Part shown: piece by piece, positions 55,575 through 63,840 of the stretch
Layout: every line of letters begins with the position of its first letter
How positions within the stretch are numbered: position 1 is the first letter of the stretch
Source: an uncultured Burkholderiales bacterium
GTDB taxonomy: Bacteria > Pseudomonadota > Gammaproteobacteria > Burkholderiales > Burkholderiaceae_C
Length of the DNA: 64,000 nt
Assembly (NCBI GenBank): GCA_903932865.1
Contig: CAIZHQ010000025.1
Coordinates: 162,181-226,180 of the forward strand
Direction: 5' to 3'
Position numbers and translations under genes: made by a program
Notes under the pieces: generated by a model
What the model was told of the DNA's origin: nothing
The model's input: only the letters and a program-made list of their open reading frames with translations
Database searches by the model: none

Positions 55575-56204
55575 ATGGCTAGACCCAAATCCGCGACCCA
55601 CGACATCAAGCGCGACGCGATCCTGGACATCGCGGCGCAGTGCTTTGCGAAAAGCAGCTACCCCGCTGCCAGCATGAACGAAATCGCCGCCGCGTGTGGT
55701 ACCTCCAAGGCAAGGCTTTACCATTATTACGAAAGCAAAGAGGCCATCCTGTTTGACCTGCTGGACCGCCACACCCAGCGCCTGTTGGCGGTGATCGCGC
55801 AAACCGAAGCCAACGCCCAACGCAAGGACCTGAACGACCGCGCCACGCTGCACGAGTTGGTTCGGGCGTTTTTGCAGGAATATGAAAACTCCGCCACCCG
55901 CCACGCGGCCTTGCTCAATGACACTCAGTTCTTGAGCGAAGTGCCCGACTCGGCCTTGGGCGCTGCGCCAGTATCCCCGCGTGAGCTGATCCTGAACCGC
56001 CAGCGCGACATTGTGGCCGCCATGACCCGCTTCATGAAGCGAGCTTACCCCGAGCGCCTGACCCCCACCAATCAGACCGCTCTGACCATGATGCTGCTGG
56101 GCATGATCAACTGGACCTTCACCTGGCTGCGTCCGGGTGGACCCATCAGCTATGCGGCCTTTGCCGATGAAGTGATTGGGATGCTGGAAAAAGGGCTGGG
56201 TTGA
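55575..56204 (+). CDS. TetR/AcrR-family transcriptional regulator
   Basis: 209 residues. The N-terminal HTH region RDAILDIAAQCFAKSSYPAA and MNEIAAACGTSKARLYHYYE is a typical TetR domain; the C-terminal domain (ATRHAALLNDTQFLSEVP and MLLGMINWTFTWLRPGGPIS) is of the type seen in several aromatic-degradation regulators. It follows the cyclo-ligase by 18 bp. It is a candidate for the regulator of the paa operator at 16001-16026, but this is a guess from family alone. Confidence 0.85.
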   Translation: MARPKSATHDIKRDAILDIAAQCFAKSSYPAASMNEIAAACGTSKARLYHYYESKEAILFDLLDRHTQRLLAVIAQTEANAQRKDLNDRATLHELVRAFLQEYENSATRHAALLNDTQFLSEVPDSALGAAPVSPRELILNRQRDIVAAMTRFMKRAYPERLTPTNQTALTMMLLGMINWTFTWLRPGGPISYAAFADEVIGMLEKGLG

Positions 56205-56309
56205 GGCCGTTGGATGTCTCCAGCCCTGCTTATCCGCAGGTCACGGGATGTGCATCACCCAGCCGCGAAACGGCTGGCAAGTCGGCTCTCCTGCCTATTG
56301 CACTGTGGC

Positions 56310-57167
56310 TCAAATTGCGTCCAGTTCCCGGTGCCGTTTCAGGGTGAGCCAGCGTGCGCCGAAGCTTTGGGCCAGCTGCTCGACCATGAACACCGAGCGG
56401 TGCTGCCCCCCCGTGCAGCCGATCGCCACCGTCACGTAGCTGCGGTGGTCGCGTTCGATGGCCGGAATCCAGTGCTTGAGGAACGCCTCGATCTGCAATT
56501 GCATCTGCAAGAACGCTTCGGACTGGCGCAAGTAGGCCTGCACCGGCTCGTCCCGTCCCGTCAAAGGGCGAAGCGCGCTTTCGTAATGGGGGTTGGGCAA
56601 CATGCGAACGTCAAACACATAGTCGGCATCGGTGGGAATGCCGCGTTTGAAGCCAAACGATTCAAACACCAAGGTCAGCTGGGCCGAGGGGGCGCTGACC
56701 AAGGTCTTGATGTAGGTTTGAAGCTGTGCCGATCGCAGCAAACTGGTGTCGATGACGTGGGCACGATCGCGCAAATCGGCCAGCAATTCACGCTCGAAAC
56801 CAATGGTTTCCATCAAGGCTTTGTCGCTTTGGGGTTTGTCACCGCCCGACAAAGGGTGTTTGCGCCGCGATTCTGAGTAACGGCGCTGCAGGGTGTCGGA
56901 GTTCGCGTCCAGAAAAACCGACTTCACCGTCATGCCCATGTCACTCAGCAAACGCATTTGCTCAGGCATCAGGTGCAACGAATTGGCGCTGCGCACATCA
57001 ATGGCAATCGCCAGACGCCGCTCTTGGTGTTGCTCTTCGAGCTTGACGAAAGGAATCAACAACTCTGGCGGCAGGTTGTCCACGCAGTAATAGCCCGCGT
57101 CCTCCAGGGCGTGCAGGGCCACCGATTTGCCAGAGCCGGACATGCCAGTGATGAGGATGATGTCCAT
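56310..57167 (-). CDS. rapZ: RNase adapter protein RapZ
   Basis: 285 residues. N-terminal P-loop [20 protein letters not shown], then [12 protein letters not shown]; the C-terminal GlcN6P-binding domain has [20 protein letters not shown] and [16 protein letters not shown]. In E. coli it presents the GlmZ sRNA to RNase E. ATG at 57167. Two bp after recN in a nadK-recN-rapZ string, an arrangement different from its usual nitrogen-PTS neighbourhood. Confidence 0.95.
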   Translation of the reverse strand: MDIILITGMSGSGKSVALHALEDAGYYCVDNLPPELLIPFVKLEEQHQERRLAIAIDVRSANSLHLMPEQMRLLSDMGMTVKSVFLDANSDTLQRRYSESRRKHPLSGGDKPQSDKALMETIGFERELLADLRDRAHVIDTSLLRSAQLQTYIKTLVSAPSAQLTLVFESFGFKRGIPTDADYVFDVRMLPNPHYESALRPLTGRDEPVQAYLRQSEAFLQMQLQIEAFLKHWIPAIERDHRSYVTVAIGCTGGQHRSVFMVEQLAQSFGARWLTLKRHRELDAI

Positions 57168-57169
57168 GC

Positions 57170-58864
57170 TCAGCTTTGTACAGCTTTTCGGCCTGTGGTT
57201 TTCAAGGGGGCAGTGCCCAGCATTTCGCGAGCGTGGGCCAGGGTGGTGGCAGACAACTTTTCGCCGCCCAGCATGCGGGCGATTTCGCTCACGCGCTCTT
57301 CGCCATTCACGACGCGCACTTGGCTGCTGACTTGGCCCTCGGCAGAGGCCTTGCTGACCAGCAAGTGGTGGTCGGCACAAGCTGCCACCTGGGGCAAGTG
57401 TGTCACGGCCAGCACTTGGCGGTGTTGGCCCAGTTGCTTCATCAGCCGGCCCACGGTTTCGGCCACGGCACCGCCGACGCCGGAGTCCACCTCGTCAAAG
57501 ATCAAGGTACCGGCTTCGCCCAGTTCGCTGGTGGTGACTGCAATGGCCAGCGCGATGCGCGAGAGTTCGCCACCCGAGGCTACTTTGCCTACGGGCCGAG
57601 GCGTGCTGCCTTCGTGCCCTGCGACCAGAAAACTGACTTCTTCGAGACCGTGCTGTGCGGGTGTATCCAGGGTTTGCAGCTGCACCTCAAAGCGGCCGCC
57701 TTGCATGCCCAGTTGCTGCATCGCTTTGCTGACGGCCTGGGCCAAGGGTTTGGCGGCTTTTTGGCGTTGATGTGAGACGGCTCTGGCTGCTTGCAGACAG
57801 GCTTTGTGTGCCGCTTGTTCGGCTTTTTGCAGGCTGTCCAGGTCGGCGGCGGCATCGAGCTGGGCCAACTCTTGGCGCCAAGTTTGCAAGCTCAAGGGCA
57901 GTTCGTCGGGGGTTTTTTTGTAGCGCCGGGCCAGCGACAGCCACAGGCCCATGCGTTCGTCCAGTTGGGCCAAGTGCTGCGGGTCCAGATCGGTTTTGCG
58001 CAGATAAGCGTGCAGGCTGCGGGCCACGTCTTCGGCCTGCGCCTGCGCTGACACCAGCACTTCGGCCAGAGCGTTGAATTCAGCCTCATACTGCCCAAGC
58101 GATTGCAGGGTCTGGATGGCACGGGACAGCTGGCGCAACGCGCCGCCTTCGCTGTCGTTGTCTCCGCCTTCGAGCAAGACCGTGCTCTGGTTGGCCCCAT
58201 CGATCAAGGCCTGCGCGTTGGCCAGACGGCTGTGCTGGGTGCTCAGCTCTTGCCATTCGTCCGCCTGCGGATTCAGCTTTTCCAGCTCGCCGATTTGCCA
58301 GGCCAGGCGTTCGCGTTCGTTCGCCAAAGTGCTTTGCGCCTGTTGAGCATCGGCCAGCGCTTGCTGGGCCTGCCGCCAGGCTTGCCAAGCGGTTTTGATC
58401 GGACGGGTGTCGGTGCCCGCGTAGGCATCGAGCAAGCCGCGTACAGCGTCAGGGCGGGTCAAACTTTGCCAGGCGTGCTGGCCATGGATGTCCAGCAATT
58501 GCTCACCCAATTCGCGCAGCTGCGTGGCGGTGGCGGGGCTGCCGTTGACCCAGGCGCGGCTTTTGCCTGTGGTGTCAACGGTGCGGCGCAGCAGCAAATG
58601 GGCGTTGACCTCAAACCCGGCTTCTTCGAGCCAGGCCTGAATACCGGGTGTGGGTTCAAATTCGGCACAGACCTCGCATCGGCTGGCACCTTCACGCACC
58701 ACGCTGGCTTCGGCGCGGGCCCCCAGGGCCAGCTGCAGGGCGTCGATCAAAATGGATTTGCCCGCACCGGTCTCGCCGGTCAACACGCTGAAGCCTGTTT
58801 TCAGTTCCAGCGCCAATTCGTGCACGATCACAAAGTCGCGCAGGGTGATGTGCGTCAATGCCAT
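57170..58864 (-). CDS. recN: DNA repair protein RecN
   Basis: 564-residue SMC-like ATPase for double-strand break repair. Walker [21 protein letters not shown] at residues 29-48, the hinge and two coiled coils in the middle, signature [14 protein letters not shown] and Walker [14 protein letters not shown], then [15 protein letters not shown]. Three bp after nadK on the minus strand; probably cotranscribed. Confidence 0.97.
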   Translation of the reverse strand: MALTHITLRDFVIVHELALELKTGFSVLTGETGAGKSILIDALQLALGARAEASVVREGASRCEVCAEFEPTPGIQAWLEEAGFEVNAHLLLRRTVDTTGKSRAWVNGSPATATQLRELGEQLLDIHGQHAWQSLTRPDAVRGLLDAYAGTDTRPIKTAWQAWRQAQQALADAQQAQSTLANERERLAWQIGELEKLNPQADEWQELSTQHSRLANAQALIDGANQSTVLLEGGDNDSEGGALRQLSRAIQTLQSLGQYEAEFNALAEVLVSAQAQAEDVARSLHAYLRKTDLDPQHLAQLDERMGLWLSLARRYKKTPDELPLSLQTWRQELAQLDAAADLDSLQKAEQAAHKACLQAARAVSHQRQKAAKPLAQAVSKAMQQLGMQGGRFEVQLQTLDTPAQHGLEEVSFLVAGHEGSTPRPVGKVASGGELSRIALAIAVTTSELGEAGTLIFDEVDSGVGGAVAETVGRLMKQLGQHRQVLAVTHLPQVAACADHHLLVSKASAEGQVSSQVRVVNGEERVSEIARMLGGEKLSATTLAHAREMLGTAPLKTTGRKAVQS

Positions 58865-58867
58865 GGC

Positions 58868-59761
58868 TCAATCGCCCCCATTCCAGTGCATTTTTTTGCG
58901 CAAGGTGTCGAAATAATTCCAGCCTGCCGGGTGCAAAAAGCGCACTTTGTGCTCGGAGCGATTGACCACAATCCGATCGCCCAAAATCAGATCGGCCAGT
59001 GCTTGCATGTCGAAGTTGGCGCTGACATAACGCCCCGCCACAATCTCGATGCTGATCTCGCAGGACTCGGGCAGCACGATGGGGCGGTTCGACAGGGTGT
59101 GCGGTGCAATGGGGGCCATGACCCAGCCACCCATGGCCGGGTGCATCAAGGGACCACCGACCGACAGCGAGTATGCTGTGGACCCGGTGGGCGTGGCGAT
59201 GATCAGGCCGTCGGCGCGTTGGTTGGACACAAACCGCCCGTCGACCTCGATTCGCAGCTCGACCATGCCCGAGGTGCCCCCCCGATTGACCACCACATCG
59301 TTCATGGCCAGCGCGCTGAACACGCTGCGCTGGTCGCGCATGACGTGGGCTTGCAGCAAGCTTCGGTCTTCGGTTTGAAAATGGCCCTGCAGCATGGGCA
59401 GCAACACAGTCTGGTAGCTTTGCAGGGGAATGTCGGTGATGAAGCCCAGCCGCCCTTGGTTGATGCCCATCAGCGGCAGGCCATGGTGGGCCATTTGGCG
59501 ACCAATGCCGAGCATGGTGCCGTCGCCTCCGATCACCAGGCCCAGATCGCACTGCGTGCCAATCTCGGCCATTTCCAGCACAGGGTAATGGTTAAGCCCT
59601 GTGTGTGACGCAGTTTCTTTGTCCAGCACCACGTCACAGCCTTGCCGGGTCAAGAACTGGGCCACGTCGTCCAAAGCGCGGCGAGAGCTCTCCAATGCCC
59701 CGCCAAGGGCAGTGGTGTGGTACTTGCCAAAAAGTGCAATGTGACGGAACTTGGATCTCAT
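58868..59761 (-). CDS. nadK: NAD kinase
   Basis: 297 residues. Phosphorylates NAD to NADP. Motifs [15 protein letters not shown] (GGDGT), [16 protein letters not shown] and [19 protein letters not shown] at 59761 (a TTG 6 nt upstream is less likely). First gene of nadK-recN-rapZ and divergent from hrcA with only 28 bp between start codons, so the two promoters must overlap coding sequence. Confidence 0.97.
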   Translation of the reverse strand: MRSKFRHIALFGKYHTTALGGALESSRRALDDVAQFLTRQGCDVVLDKETASHTGLNHYPVLEMAEIGTQCDLGLVIGGDGTMLGIGRQMAHHGLPLMGINQGRLGFITDIPLQSYQTVLLPMLQGHFQTEDRSLLQAHVMRDQRSVFSALAMNDVVVNRGGTSGMVELRIEVDGRFVSNQRADGLIIATPTGSTAYSLSVGGPLMHPAMGGWVMAPIAPHTLSNRPIVLPESCEISIEIVAGRYVSANFDMQALADLILGDRIVVNRSEHKVRFLHPAGWNYFDTLRKKMHWNGGD

Positions 59762-59789
59762 TTGCAAATTACATCATTAAAATGACCGC

Positions 59790-60794
59790 ATGCTAGATGA
59801 TCGTGCCAAGTTGTTGCTCAAAGCCCTGGTGGAACGCTACATTGCGGACGGTCAACCCGTGGGCTCGCGCACGCTTTCCAAAGCCTCGGGCCTGGATTTG
59901 TCACCCGCCACCATCCGCAACGTGATGTCCGACCTGGAAGAGCTGGGCCTGATCGCCAGCCCCCACACCTCGGCCGGGCGCATCCCCACCAGTCGGGGCT
60001 ATCGCCTGTTTGTGGACACCATGCTCACGGTGCAGCGCGATGGCCTCGAAACCCCCGCCCTCATGCCCGATCAGCCGCAAAAAGTGATTGCCAGTGCGGC
60101 TCACTTGCTGTCCAGCCTGTCGCATTTTGTGGGGGTGGTCATGACGCCGCGCAGGCCCTCGGTGTTCCGGCACATCGAGTTTTTGCGCCTGTCCGAGCGG
60201 CGTTTGCTGGTCATCATCGTCTCGCCCGAGGGCGATGTGCAAAACCGAATCCTTTTCACCGAGACCGATTACTCGCAAAGTCAGCTGATCGAAACTTCGA
60301 ATTTCCTGAACACCCACTATGCCGGCATGGCCATCGAGCAGGTGCGCAGCCGGGTGCAGCAAGAGCTGGTCAGCCTGCAAAGCGAAATCGCCACGCTGAT
60401 GCAGGCGGCCGTTCAGGTCAGTACCGAAGCACTGGCCGATGACCAAAACGAGGTGGTGATCGCGGGCGAGCGCAATTTGTTGTCGGTGAGCGACTTTTCC
60501 AGCGACATGGGGCATTTGCGCCGGGCGTTCGACCTGTTTGAGCAAAAAACCCAGCTCATGCGTTTACTGGACGTCTCCAGCCAAGCCGAGGGCGTGCGCA
60601 TCTATATTGGCGGCGAAAGCCAGATCGTTCCCATGCAAGAACTGTCTGTCGTCAGTTCGCCCTACGAGGTGGATGGACAGATCGTCGGAACCTTGGGCGT
60701 GATCGGCCCGACCCGCATGCCTTATGACCGCATGATCCAGATCGTCAACATCACCTCGCGATTGGTCAGCAACGCACTGAGCCAGTCCAAATAA
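59790..60794 (+). CDS. hrcA: heat-inducible transcription repressor HrcA
   Basis: 334 residues. The N-terminal winged helix ([40 protein letters not shown]) and the GAF-like C-terminal domain ([37 protein letters not shown]) are typical. Represses groESL/dnaK-type operons through CIRCE elements; no CIRCE (TTAGCACTC half-sites) is visible in the 28-bp gap to nadK or nearby. Confidence 0.97.
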   Translation: MLDDRAKLLLKALVERYIADGQPVGSRTLSKASGLDLSPATIRNVMSDLEELGLIASPHTSAGRIPTSRGYRLFVDTMLTVQRDGLETPALMPDQPQKVIASAAHLLSSLSHFVGVVMTPRRPSVFRHIEFLRLSERRLLVIIVSPEGDVQNRILFTETDYSQSQLIETSNFLNTHYAGMAIEQVRSRVQQELVSLQSEIATLMQAAVQVSTEALADDQNEVVIAGERNLLSVSDFSSDMGHLRRAFDLFEQKTQLMRLLDVSSQAEGVRIYIGGESQIVPMQELSVVSSPYEVDGQIVGTLGVIGPTRMPYDRMIQIVNITSRLVSNALSQSK

Positions 60795-60827
60795 GCGCCA
60801 GCCCGGGCCACTACAATCAGATCTTCT

Positions 60828-60851
60828 GGCGGCGTTAGCTCAGTGGGCGAG
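60828..60851 (+). pseudogene. 5' remnant of a tRNA gene
   Basis: GGCGGCGTTAGCTCAGTGGG plus CGAG reads as a tRNA acceptor 5' strand and D-arm, then departs from any tRNA pattern. TACAAT (60812-60817) lies at the right distance for a tRNA promoter, as in the intact tRNA at 61023. No matching T-arm or 3' acceptor follows within 100 bp. A chance resemblance is possible but the length of match makes a broken tRNA more likely. Confidence 0.5.
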
Positions 60852-60947
60852 ATCAGAAAACTCATGAACAAGTCAAGAACTTAAGTTGTCTATGCGTCCT
60901 GTGTTCAATCAATAGATTAAACCGCCTCAAATTGGAAACGTGCTTAC

Positions 60948-60989
60948 ACACCGCTTCCACACTTTGCTGAAAATTCAAGCGGTGTTTTG
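60948..60989 (+). terminator. hairpin with T-run before the tRNA
   Basis: ACACCGCTT (60948-60956) pairs with AAGCGGTGT (60977-60985) across a 20-nt loop, followed by TTTG. It may end transcription from hrcA or the broken tRNA. Confidence 0.45.
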
Positions 60990-61007
60990 TGGCAAAAAGG
61001 GGCAAAG

Positions 61008-61013
61008 TACAAT
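61008..61013 (+). promoter_or_regulatory. -10 box of the CAU tRNA
   Basis: TACAAT ends 9 bp before the tRNA 5' end. The same TACAATCAG string precedes the tRNA remnant at 60828. The -35 (perhaps TTGTGG at 60987) is at a short 15-bp spacing. Confidence 0.5.
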
Positions 61014-61022
61014 CAGTTTTTC

Positions 61023-61099
61023 GGGCCTATAGCTCAGTTGGTTAGAGCAGAGGACTCATAATCCTTTGGTCCCAGGTTCAAGTCCTGGTGGGCCCACCA
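61023..61099 (+). tRNA. tRNA with anticodon CAU, probably tRNA-Ile2 (lysidine type)
   Basis: 77 nt including CCA. Acceptor GGGCCTA pairs with TGGGCCC; D-arm GCTC/GAGC; anticodon stem around CTCATAA (anticodon CAT); T-arm CCAGG TTCAAGT CCTGG; 3' ACCA encoded. CAT is shared by tRNA-Met and tRNA-Ile2; the C4-G69 and C5-G68 pairs and the variable region TTTGGTC are those of tRNA-Ile2, the TilS substrate, rather than elongator Met. Its 3' 40 bp are the integration site of the cassette downstream. Confidence 0.9.
61060..61099 (+). repeat. attL-like direct repeat (3' end of tRNA)
   Basis: 40 bp from the anticodon-loop edge (AATCCTTTGGTCCC...) to the CCA, identical to 63057-63096. Functions as the left boundary of the inserted cassette while restoring a complete tRNA. 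Confidence 0.85.
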
Positions 61100-61108
61100 C
61101 TTTAAAAG

Positions 61109-62020
61109 TTACTCTACAGCGCTTCCAGTCTGCGTTTTGAAAATCGCTATTTCTTTTAAAAGCCATTTGCGAAATGCCTGTACTTGCGGTTTTTTAATTG
61201 CATCTGGTGGACACGCAAGGTAGTAGTCTCGCGGACTTTTGACCGATACATCAAATAGTCTCACCAATTCTCCTGAAGCAAGTTCTTGTATGGCAACCAC
61301 GTGGCGCACCAGAGCGATGCCATTGCCATCCACGGCAGAGCGTATGAGCATCGAAAGGTCCTCATAACGCACGCCACCACTGGGCTCAGCAAGTTTGAGT
61401 CCAGCTGCCTGAAACCAAGGTAACCATGGTTCGTAGGAGCAAAGCAGCTGTTTGGGTTTCAGTTTTTCTGGCAGTGTTGGTAGCCTGCCCGCGTTGTAAT
61501 GAGGACTTGTAACCGGGTAATATGAATCTCCCATCAGTCGCTCTACAACGAGCCCAGGGTAATTTCCATGGCCAAGTCGTATGCCAACATCAATGCCATC
61601 GCGTACCAAGTCGTTCAGTTGACCGCTTGACTGTAAGACCAACTCAGTGTCTGGGTTTTGCTCAATGAATTTGCCAAGGCGCGGGGCCAGCCATCGTGAA
61701 GCAAACGAAGGAATGGCCGATACAGTGAGTCGTTTTTGACCAAGCTCGTTGCGTAGAACTTGGCTGGCTTCTGCAATGTCTTGTAAGGCGTTGCGAATTG
61801 ATTGCGCAAACCGAGCCCCTTGTGTGGTGATGGTCAAACGTTTGCCATGGCGTGTGAACAAAGCAACGCCCAGTTCCTTTTCCAGGGCGCGTACCTGATG
61901 ACTGACCGCGCCGTGGGTGACATGGATTTCATTGGCTGCCAAAGAAAAGTTTTGATGTCGCGCAGCAGCCTCAAAAGTGCGCAAGGCTAACAAATTGGGC
62001 AATCGACGTAAATCAGCCAT
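61109..62020 (-). CDS. LysR-family regulator (GcvA-like) in the tRNA cassette
   Basis: 303 residues. N-terminal HTH LPNLLALRTFEAAARHQNFS with THGAVSHQVRALEKELGVAL, the GcvA/AmpR-type LysR pattern; effector domain includes GDSYYPVTSPHY and AVDGNGIALVRHVVA. Divergently transcribed from the GST gene across 100 bp, the classic LysR arrangement, so it probably controls it. Its stop codon is only 9 bp past the tRNA CCA, and the tRNA reads straight into it antisense. Confidence 0.9.
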   Translation of the reverse strand: MADLRRLPNLLALRTFEAAARHQNFSLAANEIHVTHGAVSHQVRALEKELGVALFTRHGKRLTITTQGARFAQSIRNALQDIAEASQVLRNELGQKRLTVSAIPSFASRWLAPRLGKFIEQNPDTELVLQSSGQLNDLVRDGIDVGIRLGHGNYPGLVVERLMGDSYYPVTSPHYNAGRLPTLPEKLKPKQLLCSYEPWLPWFQAAGLKLAEPSGGVRYEDLSMLIRSAVDGNGIALVRHVVAIQELASGELVRLFDVSVKSPRDYYLACPPDAIKKPQVQAFRKWLLKEIAIFKTQTGSAVE

Positions 62021-62120
62021 GGTTATATGTGAGTTAATTTAGCAAGGATATCAAAGATAAATCGCTTTGCCTTGCGCATCTTCCACCATAGACTTCTTAT
62101 TTGTTTTGAAAGATAAAACC

Positions 62121-62750
62121 ATGGCACTGACCCTTTTTGTTGATCATCAGTTCACCAGTCCTTTTGGCATGTCGGCCTATGTGAGCTTGCTTGAAAAAGG
62201 CATTCCGTTTGTGACTGAGCGCCTAGACTTGGGCGCGCAGCAGCACCAGCAGGCGACTTACCGAAAACAGTCACTCACAGCCCGTGTGCCTACGTTGATT
62301 CATGAGAGTTTTACGTTGTCTGAATCCAGTGCCATCTGTGAATATTTGGAAGAAATATTTGCGCCACCAGCCTACGCAGCGCTGTACCCCAAAGATACAA
62401 AACAGCGCGCAAGAGCAAGGCAAGTCCAAGCGTGGTTGCGGAGCGACTTGATGCCAATTCGCAGTGAGCGCGGCACTAACTCGGTGTTTATTCGTCCGAT
62501 AAATACCCCGCTCACACCTGCAGCAATTCAAGCTGCAGAAAAATTATTCAGAGTGGCGGAGCAATTGCTAGAAGGGCAATCTAACTACCTGTTTGGGAGT
62601 TGGTGTATTGCAGATACCGATTTGGCCATGATGTTGAATCGGCTAGTGATCAACGGCGATGACGTACCAGATCGATTGAAGGCTTATGCCAACTATCAGT
62701 GGCAGCGGCCCAGCGTGAGAAAGTGGGTTGAGCAGAAGCGTGATGCTTGA
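62121..62750 (+). CDS. yfcF: glutathione transferase YfcF-like
   Basis: 209 residues. Strong resemblance to E. coli YfcF: FTLSESSAICEYLEE, RARARQVQAWLRSDLMPIRS, WCIADTDLAMMLNRLVINGD and YQWQRPSVRKW. YfcF is a GST with peroxidase activity that helps against hydrogen peroxide. ATG at 62121 after a poor ribosome site; the frame is open upstream to 62067. The cargo of the tRNA cassette, with AT-rich codons unlike its neighbours. Confidence 0.9.
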   Translation: MALTLFVDHQFTSPFGMSAYVSLLEKGIPFVTERLDLGAQQHQQATYRKQSLTARVPTLIHESFTLSESSAICEYLEEIFAPPAYAALYPKDTKQRARARQVQAWLRSDLMPIRSERGTNSVFIRPINTPLTPAAIQAAEKLFRVAEQLLEGQSNYLFGSWCIADTDLAMMLNRLVINGDDVPDRLKAYANYQWQRPSVRKWVEQKRDA

Positions 62751-62806
62751 AAGCCAAGATGAGCATTGCTTCCACATTTGCTTCCACACCTCTGCAAATC
62801 ACTTGT

Positions 62807-62833
62807 AACCTATTGATTTTTAATAGGTTTTAT
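62807..62833 (+). terminator. hairpin downstream of yfcF
   Basis: AACCTATT (62807-62814) pairs with AATAGGTT (62822-62829) around a 7-nt loop and runs into TTATTTC. It is a likely terminator of the cassette GST gene. The 230 bp from here to the right repeat contain no confident gene; a 12-bp direct repeat CGGCGAAAGCTA occurs at 62904-62915 and 63000-63011. Confidence 0.6.
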
Positions 62834-63056
62834 TTCTTGAAGCTGCTCATAATTTTCAAATGTGCCTTACGCGTGGAAACTGTGTAAGGGATGGTGTCAA
62901 AGTCGGCGAAAGCTAAGTGCAGCGATGCATAGGCTAACGCCGAGCCAAGCTTGGTGAGCAATCACCTTGAAGGTGTAGAGACTTGACGGCACCCACCTAC
63001 GGCGAAAGCTATGGTGAAGGCAAAGTCCAGGGAGCAGTGAAAGCTGCACAAACCGG

Positions 63057-63096
63057 AATCCTTTGGTCCCAGGTTCAAGTCCTGGTGGGCCCACCA
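63057..63096 (+). repeat. attR-like direct repeat (displaced tRNA 3' end)
   Basis: Exact 40-bp copy of the tRNA 3' end (61060-61099), without a 5' half, so not a tRNA gene. It marks the right edge of the cassette and is the original chromosomal end of the tRNA. Confidence 0.85.
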
Positions 63097-63105
63097 AACA
63101 CGAAA

Positions 63106-63133
63106 CCCTCGCCAGCAATGGCGAGGGTTTTTT
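63106..63133 (+). terminator. intrinsic terminator formerly of the tRNA
   Basis: CCCTCGCC and GGCGAGGG form an 8-bp GC-rich stem with an AGCAAT loop and a TTTTTT tail, 9 bp after the displaced tRNA 3' end. It is now about 2 kb from the functional tRNA. Confidence 0.85.
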
Positions 63134-63261
63134 GTTTGCAAAGCGACAGGTCTGAATGGACAGGCGAGCCATGAGCCATTCACTGCGTAAAAGGTTGGCA
63201 TTGCGCCAAATCAGCAGTCGAATAATGATGTCAAGACTGAAGTGGAGCCGTGTAAATACAA

Positions 63262-63840
63262 ATTTCGAAATATGCCGCCGAGTTCAAGTCCGAGGCGGTC
63301 AAGCAAGTCATCGGTAAAGGTCAAGCCGTTGTCAATGTTGCAAGAGGCTTGGCACTCCCGAGGGTCTTCTTTACAGCGGTGTCCACAAGTTCAAGAAGTC
63401 GAATGCACCACAGTCAAGTGACCTCAAGGCCTGGCAAGCAGAGAGATTCGAGAGCAAGCCTGAACTCAGGAAGACCACTGTGCAGCGCGACCTCTTCAAA
63501 AAAACCACAGCGTAATTTGCCAAGCGGCCCGGGTGAAGTACGCGTTCATGCAGGCTCATCAAAGTGAGTTGCGCCAGAACTGAATGCGCCGTGTATTGAA
63601 GGTACACCGCAGCGGGTATTGCGCTTGGCTGCGTGAGCCTCTTTTTCAAAGGGCCAATGCCAATGAGAAGTTGACCGTGCAGATTCGTGAGTTCTGAGAC
63701 CAGCGCATGGGTGGGTACGGCACCCTGCGCATCTCCTGTGACCTCAAGGAAGCGGGAGGGCGTGTGGCGAAAACCGTGCTGCTCGGTGAATGCGTGCAGC
63801 TCAGATCAAATCGGCGCGGGGGTATAAGCGCCCAAGGAAC
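63262..63840 (+). pseudogene. decayed IS3-family transposase (orfA and orfB remnants)
   Basis: Reads like an IS3-family pair: KYAAEFKSEAVKQVI (OrfA HTH), then after a frameshift near 63358, HKFKKSNAPQSSDLKAWQAE with a stop at 63513 and the natural orfA end at 63534. orfB follows as VKYAFMQAHQSELR, stop at 63581, MRRVLKVHRSGYCAWLREPL, EKLTVQIREF, stop at 63695, and DQRMGGYGTLRI to about 63830. The rest of the DDE domain is missing and no terminal repeats are found. Confidence 0.8.

Larger units (their letters stand above)
61060..63056. mobile_element. integrase-less tRNA-borne cassette (about 2.0 kb)
   Basis: The unit between the two 40-bp repeats is 1,997 bp. It holds a LysR gene and a divergent GST gene, both visibly lower in GC than their surroundings. 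A strong terminator lies beyond the right repeat, where the tRNA's own terminator would be expected, which shows the insertion point. No integrase, excisionase or replication gene is present, so it must have been mobilised in trans or be the remnant of a larger island. Confidence 0.78.

Noticed and set aside
58103..59608. A 501-codon open frame antisense to recN and nadK
   Set aside because: Spans two well-supported minus-strand genes and shows no domain of its own.
59762..59789. A CIRCE element in the nadK-hrcA gap
   Set aside because: The 28-bp gap contains no TTAGCACTC or GAGTGCTAA half-sites.
63057..63096. A second copy of the CAU tRNA
   Set aside because: Only the 3' 40 bp are present; the acceptor 5' strand, D-arm and most of the anticodon arm are missing, so it is an att-like repeat rather than a gene.
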